Assembly (NCBI RefSeq): GCF_036010325.1 | Contig: NZ_CP108549.1 | Coordinates: 8,432,001 to 8,496,000, forward strand | Source: Streptomyces sp. NBC_01210 | GTDB taxonomy: Bacteria > Actinomycetota > Actinomycetes > Streptomycetales > Streptomycetaceae | DNA length: 64,000 nucleotides | Direction: 5' to 3' | Shown: one piece after another, positions 35,341 through 42,934 of the stretch | How positions within the stretch are numbered: position 1 is the first letter of the stretch | How the letters are laid out: each line of letters begins with the position of its first letter | Position numbers and translations under genes: made by a program | Notes under the pieces: generated by a model | What the model was told of the DNA's origin: nothing | The model's input: the letters and a program-made list of their open reading frames with translations, nothing else | Databases searched by the model: none

Positions 35341-35913
35341 TCACGCCTTCGGGCGCCGCCCGCTGCGCCGCCGTACCGGGGGAGCCCCGTCGAGCAGCTG
35401 CATCCGCCGCTCCTCGCCATGCGCCTCGATCTGCACGACGACGCGGCGCAGCGCGTCCGCCGTCTGCAGGCACTCCTCGTCGCTGAGCTGCTCGGCGACG
35501 AAGGCCTCCTCGGCGTTGAACTCCGGGAAGAGGCTGTGCATCTGTGCCTCGCCCTTGTCGGTGAGGGCCAGCAGCACCCGCCTGCCGTCGGTGGGGTGCT
35601 CGGTGCGCCTGACCAGTCCCCGCGACTCGAGGGTGCGCGCGACGCCCGTCAGCGTTCCCTTCGAAATCCCCGCTTCCTCGGCCACCTGGCGGGTCTCCAT
35701 CTCGCCCCAGATCCATACGACCCACAGCACAACGAAGCCGGTCCAGGTCAGGTCGGAGCCGCGCAGCACGGAGTTCTCCACATGCTGGCGCACCGCCGCG
35801 GCCGCGCGGTGGATGTTGCCCACCATGGCCATCTGCTCGTGCCGGATCGGCGTGTCGCCCAGCTTGGCCCGGACCATCCGCTCGGTCTCAGTGATGGATC
35901 GCTGACCAGGCAC
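35341..35913 (-). CDS. MarR-family regulator, probable regulator of the catabolic cluster
   Basis: 190 residues. Winged helix: TWTGFVVLWVVWIWGEMETRQVAEEAGISKGTLTGVARTLESRGLVRRTEHPTDGRRVLLALTDKG, with the conserved DGR wing. The GTG at 35913 has GGAGGA upstream. It ends with a basic C-terminal tail (RRRSGRRPKA). It follows the site-C promoter region in the same direction and is the only regulator inside the cluster, so it is the best candidate to bind the CGTTTG-N4-CAAACG sites. HpaR, which controls homoprotocatechuate genes in enterobacteria, belongs to the same family. Confidence 0.82.
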   Translation of the reverse strand: MPGQRSITETERMVRAKLGDTPIRHEQMAMVGNIHRAAAAVRQHVENSVLRGSDLTWTGFVVLWVVWIWGEMETRQVAEEAGISKGTLTGVARTLESRGLVRRTEHPTDGRRVLLALTDKGEAQMHSLFPEFNAEEAFVAEQLSDEECLQTADALRRVVVQIEAHGEERRMQLLDGAPPVRRRSGRRPKA

Positions 35914-36021
35914 GAACCCTCCTCCGAATGATCGCGGCTGTTCGGATTCGAATTATAGGTGGGCGCCGACCGGGCCCCCCTTTTTTTGCGGGTCCCGGCG
36001 GTGTGCTGATGGGCGCGGCGC

Positions 36022-36058
36022 AAGGGCCCCTCCCCACTGATTCGGGGGAGGGGCCCTT
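36022..36058. terminator. Strong hairpin between MarR and the intradiol dioxygenase gene
   Basis: Perfect 14-bp stem AAGGGCCCCTCCCC / GGGGAGGGGCCCTT with a 9-base loop. It lies about 110 bases upstream of the leftward MarR gene and could stop readthrough into it or attenuate a transcript from the right. The 35914-36406 gap otherwise holds TTCGAA-containing dyads (35941-35952 and 36106-36128) and site D. Confidence 0.6.
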
Positions 36059-36347
36059 CGCGCTTCCGGGCCGTCTCCTTCCGTAGCAGGTCGAGGGCCG
36101 GCAAAGACTTCGAATGTCTTCGAAAGTCCCCCAGATGAAGGGGAGTTGGGTGCTGGGGACGCTGCGGTGCGGGTGCGGGTGCAGGTCGGTCCCTGCTTCA
36201 AGGCCGAGCAGCCCAGGCGCCGAATGGTGATCCCCGACAGACGGCAACGTCCATGTGGTCTGGACGACTGGCACACCGCCGGGCAGGCTCGCCCCTACAG
36301 CGTCCGCGCTCAACCGCTACGTCGGCGGCCGCCCGTACCGCGGAAAT

Positions 36348-36363
36348 CGTTTGTGGCCAAAAG
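36348..36363. promoter_or_regulatory. Shared operator, site D (near-match before the intradiol dioxygenase)
   Basis: CGTTTGTGGCCAAAAG: the left arm is identical to sites A and C, the right arm has one mismatch. A TTGTCA (36370-36375) / TACCTT (36393-36398) promoter with a 17-base spacer follows. The start codon is about 9 bases after the -10, so the mRNA may be nearly leaderless. Confidence 0.5.
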
Positions 36364-36406
36364 ACGTCCTTGTCATGCACACGGCATGCGCCTACCTTTT
36401 CGGTCC

Positions 36407-37201
36407 ATGAGTGAATCCCCCCACCCCCAGAGCGAGCCGTCCAACGGCCGCGAGAACGCATCCCGTCGCGCAGTTCTCACCGGACTCGGCGCTACCGCAC
36501 TGTCACTGGCCGCCGCAGGACTCGCGGCCCCCGAAGGGCTCGGGACGAGCCCGCAAAGCGAACAGGCACCGGCGGCCGCCAAGCTCGAAGCCGCGTGCGT
36601 ACTGACTCCGGAACAGACAGAAGGCCCCTACTACCTGGACCTTGAGACGGTCCGCAAGAACGTCACCGAAGGCAAACCCGGAGTGCCGATGACCCTGCGC
36701 ACCACGGTGATCGACACCAGAACCTGCGCCCCGCTCCCGGATGTCGCCGTCGACATATGGCAGTGCGACGCCCGGGGGATCTACTCCGGCTACGTCGCCG
36801 GGGGCTCGACCCCGGACACCACCTTCCTGCGCGGCGTTCAGCTCACCAACTCCAGTGGTGTCGCCGAGTTCACCACCATCTACCCCGGCTGGTACGTCGG
36901 CCGCGCCCTGCACATCCACCTCAAGACGCATGTCGGCGGCACCGTCTCCGGCGGCACGTACGAGGGCGGGCACGTCACCCACACCGGCCAGCTGTATTTC
37001 CCCGAGAACTACAACACCCAGGTCGCCGCCCTCACCCCGTACCGGACCAACACCGCCCGCCGCACGCTCAACGCCCAGGACGGCATCTACCGCAACGGTG
37101 GGTCGTCGACGCTGCTCACCATCACCCTGGTCGGCAGCACGCTCAGCCAAGGTGTCATCGGCACTGTGGTGCTCGGTATCGACCCCACCGCAACTCCCTG
37201 A
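36407..37201 (+). CDS. Secreted intradiol dioxygenase-like protein (Tat signal)
   Basis: 264 residues. Twin-arginine signal (SRRAVLTGLGATALSLAAAGLAAP), then an intradiol ring-cleavage fold starting LTPEQTEGPYYLD. Likely Fe(III) ligands are Y126 (GIYSGY), Y163 (PGWYVGR), H169 and H171 (HIHLK), all present. Export by Tat fits cofactor insertion before secretion. It would act outside the membrane on catechol-type compounds such as lignin- or polyphenol-derived units. No strong ribosome binding site precedes ATG 36407, consistent with a near-leaderless start. Confidence 0.85.
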   Translation: MSESPHPQSEPSNGRENASRRAVLTGLGATALSLAAAGLAAPEGLGTSPQSEQAPAAAKLEAACVLTPEQTEGPYYLDLETVRKNVTEGKPGVPMTLRTTVIDTRTCAPLPDVAVDIWQCDARGIYSGYVAGGSTPDTTFLRGVQLTNSSGVAEFTTIYPGWYVGRALHIHLKTHVGGTVSGGTYEGGHVTHTGQLYFPENYNTQVAALTPYRTNTARRTLNAQDGIYRNGGSSTLLTITLVGSTLSQGVIGTVVLGIDPTATP

Positions 37202-37439
37202 CGAGATCGGTGACCTGATCGGGTTCGTGACGGCGCAGCCGCCGGCCGACGGCTGCGCCGTCCCATTGGCTCACTCGCAGTCCACCCGGTACATCCGGGC
37301 CGGACAGAAACAGCGTGGATCACCGCGTGGCCGGCCGCCCGCTTCCAGCCACAGGATCGACATCCCTTGACTGCGCCATTGGTGTAGTCCACTCTTGGCG
37401 CTCGCAAGGGGTCGGATCACTACCACCCGGAGGGTGATG

Positions 37440-38936
37440 ATGGCGGTCTCGTTACGCGCTCGGTTCCCGCAACGGCTGCTTCACCGCCTGCGCGGCCGGA
37501 TCGTGCTGGGGGCCACCGGCGCGCTGCTCGGCGCCTCGCTCGGTGTCCTCGCTCCCGGGACGGCCACGGCCCAGCCCTCGACATCCTCGGACGCCTTCAA
37601 CAGCCTGACCGCGCAAAGCCATCCGGAGTGGATGGGCGGCGCATCCAGTCAGCTGAGCCTGGGAAGCCTCTCGATACCCGGTACGCATGACACGCTCGCC
37701 ATCCACGGCGGCTGGCTGGCACCCTCGGCGTACGAGGCACAGGAGAACCACGGCGACAGCGGCGCTACCCTGACCGCCCAGCTCAACGCGGGGATCCGGG
37801 CGATCGACATCCGCGTACGGGTCGTCAACAGCGGATCGGCGTTCGCCATCCACCACAGCGACGTGTATCAGAACGCGAACTTCGACGATGTGCTGACCAA
37901 AGCCCGCGACTTCCTCGGCGCACACCCCACCGAGACCGTCCTGATGAACCTGCACGGCGAGTGTGACGCGAACACGACCGAGGGCGGCAGCGGAAGCGGC
38001 TCGACCGGGCACTGCGCCGACGACCCGTCGAACACCACCACCGAGGGCCGCATCAGGGTCTTCAACAGCTATCTGGCCCGCTATCCGGGCCTTTTCCACG
38101 CACCCACGGTCACCGGTACGAGCGCAGCCGCCATGCCCACCCTCGGACAGGTACGGGGCCACATCGTGCTGACCCAGTTCACCGGTCCCCGGGGCCAGGT
38201 CTACTCCGGCTTCGGCCTGACGCAGCTGACGAGCGGGGACTGGGGCCGGTACATCGAGAACGACTGGACCCAGTGCGGCCTCGACCAGAAGTGGAGCCAG
38301 GCGCAGGCGAACCTGGCCGAGGCGGGCAACGACTCCTCGGGCGCCATGTATGTCACATACACATCCGCCAACTGCGCCCCCTTCGGGGCCACTCCGGCCG
38401 ACGTCGCCGGTGGATACGGCGGCGGCACGGGGCTCAACCAGCGCACCGTGGACTACCTGGGCGGCGGCAACAGCGCCCGCACCGGCATAGTGATGACGGA
38501 CTTCCCGGGTCACGCACTCATCGCCGCGATCATCCGCCACCAGCCCGGCGGGCTGAGCGGCTACATCCCCTCCGGTCTCGCCGGCAAGTGTCTGGACGCC
38601 TACAACGGCTCGGGCGCGAACGGCACCAAGGTCGAGTTGTGGACGTGCAACGGCAGCGCCGCGCAGTTCTGGACCGCCGCGCCGGACGGAAGTCTCCGCA
38701 TCAACGGCGCCTGCCTGGACGTGGCGGCCGGGAGCACCGCCGACGGAGCCGTCGTGCAGTTGTGGACGTGCCACGGCGGCACGAACCAGAGGTGGACGCA
38801 GGGAGTCGGCGGCCGGCTGATCGGGGCCCAGTCCGGCAAATGCCTCGACGTCCCGGGTGCGTCCACCACCGATGGGGTCCAGCTGGTGATCTGGACCTGC
38901 CAAGGCGGCGTCAACCAGCGGTGGTTCCTGAGCTGA
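37440..38936 (+). CDS. Secreted phosphatidylinositol-specific phospholipase C-like protein with ricin B lectin domain
   Basis: 498 residues. Signal peptide to about ATAQ45; PI-PLC X domain with catalytic H83 (SIPGTHD) and H138/H139 (FAIHHSDVYQ), running to about residue 365. A beta-trefoil ricin-type lectin domain (about 373-498) follows, with three QxW repeats (QFW, QRW, QRW). GGAGGG lies five bases before ATG 37440 (an ATG at 37437 is too close). It would cleave phosphoinositide-type lipids or glycolipid anchors, with the lectin domain targeting carbohydrate surfaces. Confidence 0.87.
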   Translation: MAVSLRARFPQRLLHRLRGRIVLGATGALLGASLGVLAPGTATAQPSTSSDAFNSLTAQSHPEWMGGASSQLSLGSLSIPGTHDTLAIHGGWLAPSAYEAQENHGDSGATLTAQLNAGIRAIDIRVRVVNSGSAFAIHHSDVYQNANFDDVLTKARDFLGAHPTETVLMNLHGECDANTTEGGSGSGSTGHCADDPSNTTTEGRIRVFNSYLARYPGLFHAPTVTGTSAAAMPTLGQVRGHIVLTQFTGPRGQVYSGFGLTQLTSGDWGRYIENDWTQCGLDQKWSQAQANLAEAGNDSSGAMYVTYTSANCAPFGATPADVAGGYGGGTGLNQRTVDYLGGGNSARTGIVMTDFPGHALIAAIIRHQPGGLSGYIPSGLAGKCLDAYNGSGANGTKVELWTCNGSAAQFWTAAPDGSLRINGACLDVAAGSTADGAVVQLWTCHGGTNQRWTQGVGGRLIGAQSGKCLDVPGASTTDGVQLVIWTCQGGVNQRWFLS

Positions 38937-38943
38937 GCCGGTG

Positions 38944-38968
38944 CCCGGCAATCGTTGTGATTGCCGGG
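38944..38968. terminator. Hairpin terminator between convergent genes
   Basis: Perfect 10-bp stem CCCGGCAATC / GATTGCCGGG with loop GTTGT, directly after the phospholipase stop and upstream of the convergent beta-propeller stop. Confidence 0.75.
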
Positions 38969-39052
38969 TAGTGGCATTCCGACGGCGGTGGCCATCACGA
39001 GTCTGCTGCCCCACCGTCCGGGTCGCTGTGACGAGCAGGCCCCGTCAGGAGG

Positions 39053-40402
39053 TCAGCTCGTGGAAGGGCTGGTCCAGTCGGCTGCCACATGGGCGATGCG
39101 TACACGCTGCGGGTGGTCGCCGACCGCTACGGACGCGACCTTCTTGCCGGTGGCGAAGTCGATCGCGGTGACACGGTCGGCGCCGCTCTCGGAGATGACG
39201 CAGGATGCACCGTCGCCGCTCACGGTCGCCCAGTAGGGCTTCGAGGCCGGCACCAGCGGCCCCTCCTGGAGCGAGGTCCGGTCGACGATCGTCGCGTAGT
39301 CGTCCATGGTCCCGGCGATGCACAGCTTGTCGCCCGCTGAGTTCATCGACATACCGTGGTGGCGGGAGTCGTTGACCCATGTGGTGCGGTCTTCGCTGGT
39401 CGTGGGGTTCTTCGGCAGAGTCTTCGCCCGGGTGATCCGGTCGGATGCGACGTCGTACTCGAGGAAGCCGTTGAAGAAGGAGACCTGGAAGTAGAGCTTG
39501 GACTGGTCCGGTGTGAAGGCGACGGGGCGGACCGCGTCGGACAGGTCCTTGCGGCCGAAGGCGTCGAGTCGCGAGCGCATGTCGATGACCTTCACCTCTT
39601 TGAAGGTGGTGGCATCGACGACGGTGATGCGGCGGTCGCCCTTCGTCCAGTCCATCACGGGGTCGTCGAGGGCGGTGTTGACCTCGCCGATCGACATGTT
39701 CCACAGGTACTTGCCGCCGTCGGTGAAGACGTTCTCGTGCGGTTTGTCGCCGGTCTTGAACGACCCGAGCTGCTTGCCGGTCCGGATGTCGAGCACATGG
39801 ACGGTATTGGAGGTCGAGGCCGAGACGGCGACGCGTGTGCCGTCGGGGGACACCGCCATGTGGTCGGAGCGGTATCCGGAGACGGGGAAGCGCCAGTTGA
39901 TCCGGCCGGTGGCCAGATCGATCGACACGACGTCGGCGAAGCTCGGTCGGGAGACGACCATCGCTGAGCCGTCCGGTGTGGAGTACATGTCGTCGACGAA
40001 CTGGTCGTGTCCCTCGCCGGGGCCGTTGCGGATGCCGAGGAAGTAGATGAGCTTGACCGGGTTGAGGTAGATCTCCGCGAGCCGCTGGTCCTTGTCCGGT
40101 ATGACGTTGATGCGGCCGATCCTGGCGAAGTCGCCGTGGGACGCGATGACGTCGGCGGTGCCGTCCCAGTTGTTGCCCACGAACATCACCTCCTTGAGGT
40201 CGGCGGCGCCGACATGCGCGGCGGTGCCGGTCGTTGCTCGAGGGGCGGTCGGCGCGGCGGACGCGGCGGCCGCTGTCGCGGAGCCTGCGACGGCCATGGT
40301 GAAGGCCGCGGCGAGAGCGCTGAGCGAACGCAGGGACGGGCAGCGCTGAGGGACACCTACGGAGACGATCCGCTGTGAACGCCGCTTTGTGGGCAGAGAC
40401 AT
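39053..40402 (-). CDS. Secreted beta-propeller (YVTN-type) repeat protein
   Basis: 449 residues from ATG 40402 (GGAAGGA upstream). A long signal region (LSALAAAFTMAVAGSATAAAASAAP) precedes repeated blades such as SVSIDLATGRINWRFPVSGY, NTVHVLDIRTGKQLGSFKTGD and ADRVTAIDFATGKKVASVAVGDHPQ. Such propellers bind partners or ligands outside the cell; no catalytic motif is seen. It diverges from a TetR gene across a long perfect inverted repeat, so it is probably the repressed target. Confidence 0.82.
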   Translation of the reverse strand: MSLPTKRRSQRIVSVGVPQRCPSLRSLSALAAAFTMAVAGSATAAAASAAPTAPRATTGTAAHVGAADLKEVMFVGNNWDGTADVIASHGDFARIGRINVIPDKDQRLAEIYLNPVKLIYFLGIRNGPGEGHDQFVDDMYSTPDGSAMVVSRPSFADVVSIDLATGRINWRFPVSGYRSDHMAVSPDGTRVAVSASTSNTVHVLDIRTGKQLGSFKTGDKPHENVFTDGGKYLWNMSIGEVNTALDDPVMDWTKGDRRITVVDATTFKEVKVIDMRSRLDAFGRKDLSDAVRPVAFTPDQSKLYFQVSFFNGFLEYDVASDRITRAKTLPKNPTTSEDRTTWVNDSRHHGMSMNSAGDKLCIAGTMDDYATIVDRTSLQEGPLVPASKPYWATVSGDGASCVISESGADRVTAIDFATGKKVASVAVGDHPQRVRIAHVAADWTSPSTS

Positions 40403-40528
40403 CGTCGTTCCTTCCGTGGGGGGCGAGTTGGACCTCGTGGTGCGGAAGTGGTGCTTGCGGTGCCGGACGTCGCAGTGGAGCGAGATGGGTTGAGCTTCGA
40501 CCGCGGCTTGAGCGGACAGCTGGGCCCC

Positions 40529-40562
40529 GCCCAATCTGAATACGCGACCATTCAGATTGGGC
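40529..40562. promoter_or_regulatory. TetR operator: 13-base inverted repeat
   Basis: GCCCAATCTGAAT (40529-40541) and ATTCAGATTGGGC (40550-40562), perfectly complementary arms around ACGCGACC. It lies between the divergent beta-propeller and TetR genes and is very likely the TetR binding site. Confidence 0.85.
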
Positions 40563-40642
40563 TACTGGAAAGTAACGAGGGGCGGGACACTCCACAAGGC
40601 TCACGACACGAGAAAATGGTGCGGACCGACGAGGGAGGGTCA

Positions 40643-41302
40643 GTGGCGGGCAGGCTCAGACAACCGACTGGCCGTTACGCGGGCAGGTCCGCCGAGGAAC
40701 GGCAGGCCGAGCGGCGTCAGCGGTTCCTCGCTGCCGGCCTCCAGCTCTTCGGCGACAGCCCCGGCTACCGCGCCACGACCGTGGCCGCTTTGAGCGAGGC
40801 CGCGGGACTGTCCACGCGTCAGTTCTACGAGGAGTTCCGCACCCTCGAAGACGTGCTCGCCGCTCTGCACCTGCAGGTCAACGACTGGGCGGAGGAGGCC
40901 GCCCTGGCCGCGCTCGCCGAGGTCGACGGTCTGTCGATCGCGGAGCGGGCCGCGGCGGCCTTCCGCGCCTATGCCGCCAACGTCACCGGCGACCCACGCC
41001 GTATCCGGATCACTTTCGTCGAGATCATCGGTGTCAGTCCGCGGCTGGAGGAGCAGCGTCTTGCCCGGCGCTCCCGCTGGGTGGATCTCATCTGCGCGGA
41101 AGCTGCGGCGGCGGTCGAGCGCGGTGAGGCCGCGCCGCGTGACTACCGGGTCGCCGCGGCGGCCTTCATCGGAAGTGTGAACGGTCTCCTGCACGACTGG
41201 AGGGCCGGCTGGGTGGACGCGACGCTCGACCAGGTCGTCGACGAGCTGGTGCTGTTGCTGCTGGGCATCGTCCGTCCGGCCGGCCAGTGGCCCGGTGCGT
41301 AG
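40643..41302 (+). CDS. TetR-family transcriptional regulator
   Basis: 219 residues from GTG 40643, with GGGAGG five bases upstream (an in-frame ATG at 40616 is weaker). N-terminal helix-turn-helix: RFLAAGLQLFGDSPGYRATTVAALSEAAGLSTRQFYEEFRTLEDVLAALH. The C-terminal ligand and dimer domain is all helical. Local repressor of itself and the divergent secreted beta-propeller, judging by the operator between them. Confidence 0.87.
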   Translation: MAGRLRQPTGRYAGRSAEERQAERRQRFLAAGLQLFGDSPGYRATTVAALSEAAGLSTRQFYEEFRTLEDVLAALHLQVNDWAEEAALAALAEVDGLSIAERAAAAFRAYAANVTGDPRRIRITFVEIIGVSPRLEEQRLARRSRWVDLICAEAAAAVERGEAAPRDYRVAAAAFIGSVNGLLHDWRAGWVDATLDQVVDELVLLLLGIVRPAGQWPGA

Positions 41303-41406
41303 CGTGCCCTCAGGGCAACGAAGGTGCCTGCCCGGTGAGTCGCCGGCCGGCGCGCCTGCGAAGACGTAGCGGAAACGTTGTGCAAGAGGGTCCGGCTCGT
41401 CCTCCG

Positions 41407-42084
41407 TCAGTGCCGTAGCCACAGGCGACGGAGCCGCCGGGATCCCGCAGTGCCCTCACCGGAGTCGGCTCCGGACGCCGCGGGGTAAGCGGGCTCGCGT
41501 TCGGTGAAGTACTCGGCATCCTTGGGGCGATGCGTTTCCGAGGCGCGCGGCCGTGGAGCGGGTTCCAGATGGGGGATGTGTTTGGAGCAGTGGACATACG
41601 CCTCCTCGACCGTCATGTGTATCCACATCTGCGGCTGTCGGCCGGGTGCTGTGTCCCTCGGGAGGCGGGGGTACTCGGCTCGTTGCTCCTGCTCGGTGCG
41701 CAGCTCGGCCGACCCGTTGATGTGCAGGCCTATGTGGTGTCGAGTGAAGTCGATGAAGAGCAGACCGAGATGAGGGTTCTCGGTGATGTTTCCGACGCTG
41801 GCCAGTACGCCGTTGCCGCGGTATTCGGGGTAGGTCAATGTGCGGTCGTCAAGCGCGATGACGAACCCGGGCGGCCCGGCGCGGAAGGTGGAGTCACAGG
41901 CGCCACCAGCGTCGGCTGTGGACAGGAACACCATGGTCTGACTGGCTATGAAGTCCCTCATGGGGGGCGTGAGGAAGTCATGCATCTGCCGGTCGTAGAA
42001 GTCGGCTGCGCGGTCGGCGGTGCCGAACTGCTTCTGCACCCTTCGCTCGCCGGGGGAGCCGATGGTCTCGTCGTGTGGGGTCAC
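41407..42084 (-). CDS. Pyridoxamine-5'-phosphate-oxidase-related FMN-binding protein
   Basis: 225 residues from GTG 42084 (AGGAGGAG upstream). Split-barrel features: MRDFIASQTMVFLSTADAGGACDSTFRAGPPGFVIALDDRTLTYPEYRGNG, then NPHLGLLFIDFTRHHIGLHINGSAEL. This subfamily binds FMN or F420 and is thought to act as a small oxidoreductase. The C-terminus is a charged tail of about 50 residues. It is unrelated in function to its neighbours as far as can be seen. Confidence 0.8.
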   Translation of the reverse strand: MTPHDETIGSPGERRVQKQFGTADRAADFYDRQMHDFLTPPMRDFIASQTMVFLSTADAGGACDSTFRAGPPGFVIALDDRTLTYPEYRGNGVLASVGNITENPHLGLLFIDFTRHHIGLHINGSAELRTEQEQRAEYPRLPRDTAPGRQPQMWIHMTVEEAYVHCSKHIPHLEPAPRPRASETHRPKDAEYFTEREPAYPAASGADSGEGTAGSRRLRRLWLRH

Positions 42085-42344
42085 GGCTGGTGGGTCTCCT
42101 CCTGAGAGCGAGCAAGGTCCAACTGCCAGGACAGGACGAGGACATCCCGGGGTGTCGCCGTGCATCCGCGTCCGTGGCGGTCCGCGCCGCAGTATGACTC
42201 GTGGGCACCGCTGCCATTCGGGGTGGCTACTGAGGCAGGCTTCATACTGGTCCGCGCTGCCGAGCTCGTCCAGCACCTGGGGCAACGGAGCGCTGCCGAC
42301 CAACGATGTGCTGATCGCCAACAGCGAAAGGCCGGCCAGGAGAT

Positions 42345-42714
42345 GCGATCAGCGGGGCGGCGTGACCAGCCCATCTCATAGGCGGTGATCACGAGTTGCA
42401 CCCGGTCCTGTTTCCGCTCGGTGATCGCCGCGACCGGCCGCCGGGAGCGCTCCGGCGGGAACGGGGCTTGAACGAAGCCCGCGATCAGACGGCGCATGAC
42501 ACCGGGCGCCCTCAGCGCGTCACCCGCGGCGACCACGCGGATCGCCGCGAGGATGTCGTTCAGTGTCATGTCCTTGACCGTGAATCCGCTCGCGCCGGCG
42601 CGGAGCGCGCCGTAGACGTGCTCGGCCTCGTCGAAGGCGGTCAGGACCAGGACGCGGGTCGTCGCCGGACCGGCGGTGAGGCTGGTCGTCGGCGAGCACG
42701 ACACGAACGGTCAT
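42345..42714 (-). pseudogene. NarL/FixJ-type response regulator with two internal deletions
   Basis: Reads MTVRVVLADDQPH at 42714, then jumps with a frame change to TTRVLVLTAFDEAEHVYGALRAGASGFTVKDMTLNDILAAIRVVAAGD, the last third of a receiver domain. The phosphorylated aspartate region is missing. The LuxR helix-turn-helix is also cut: ITERKQ joins directly to DRVQLVITAYEMGW, losing the recognition helix. Both essential sites are gone. The following 42085-42344 stretch holds no recognisable gene. Confidence 0.82.
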
Positions 42715-42934
42715 CCGGCCTCCGTCGGCGCCGCAACCTGCGCGGAATCATCACGGTTTGGCTGAGCCCTCGCCCCGAGCTAACCAACTGCTTAGCATGG
42801 TGGCTTCCTGGAAGGTGCCGCCTGCTTCCGCGCACCGGCGGCTGACCCGGTGGAGGTCGCACGGCGCCCCGTCCAGCTCACGACATGGCGGCTCGCCGTG
42901 GTGTTCTCGCACGCCCCGTCCACCTGGAGGGTCC

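Noticed and set aside
42085..42344. Possible small gene AISTSLVGSAPLPQVLDELGS on the - strand
   Set aside because: Somewhat protein-like, but no start codon with a ribosome binding site and no recognised family; left as part of a decayed stretch.
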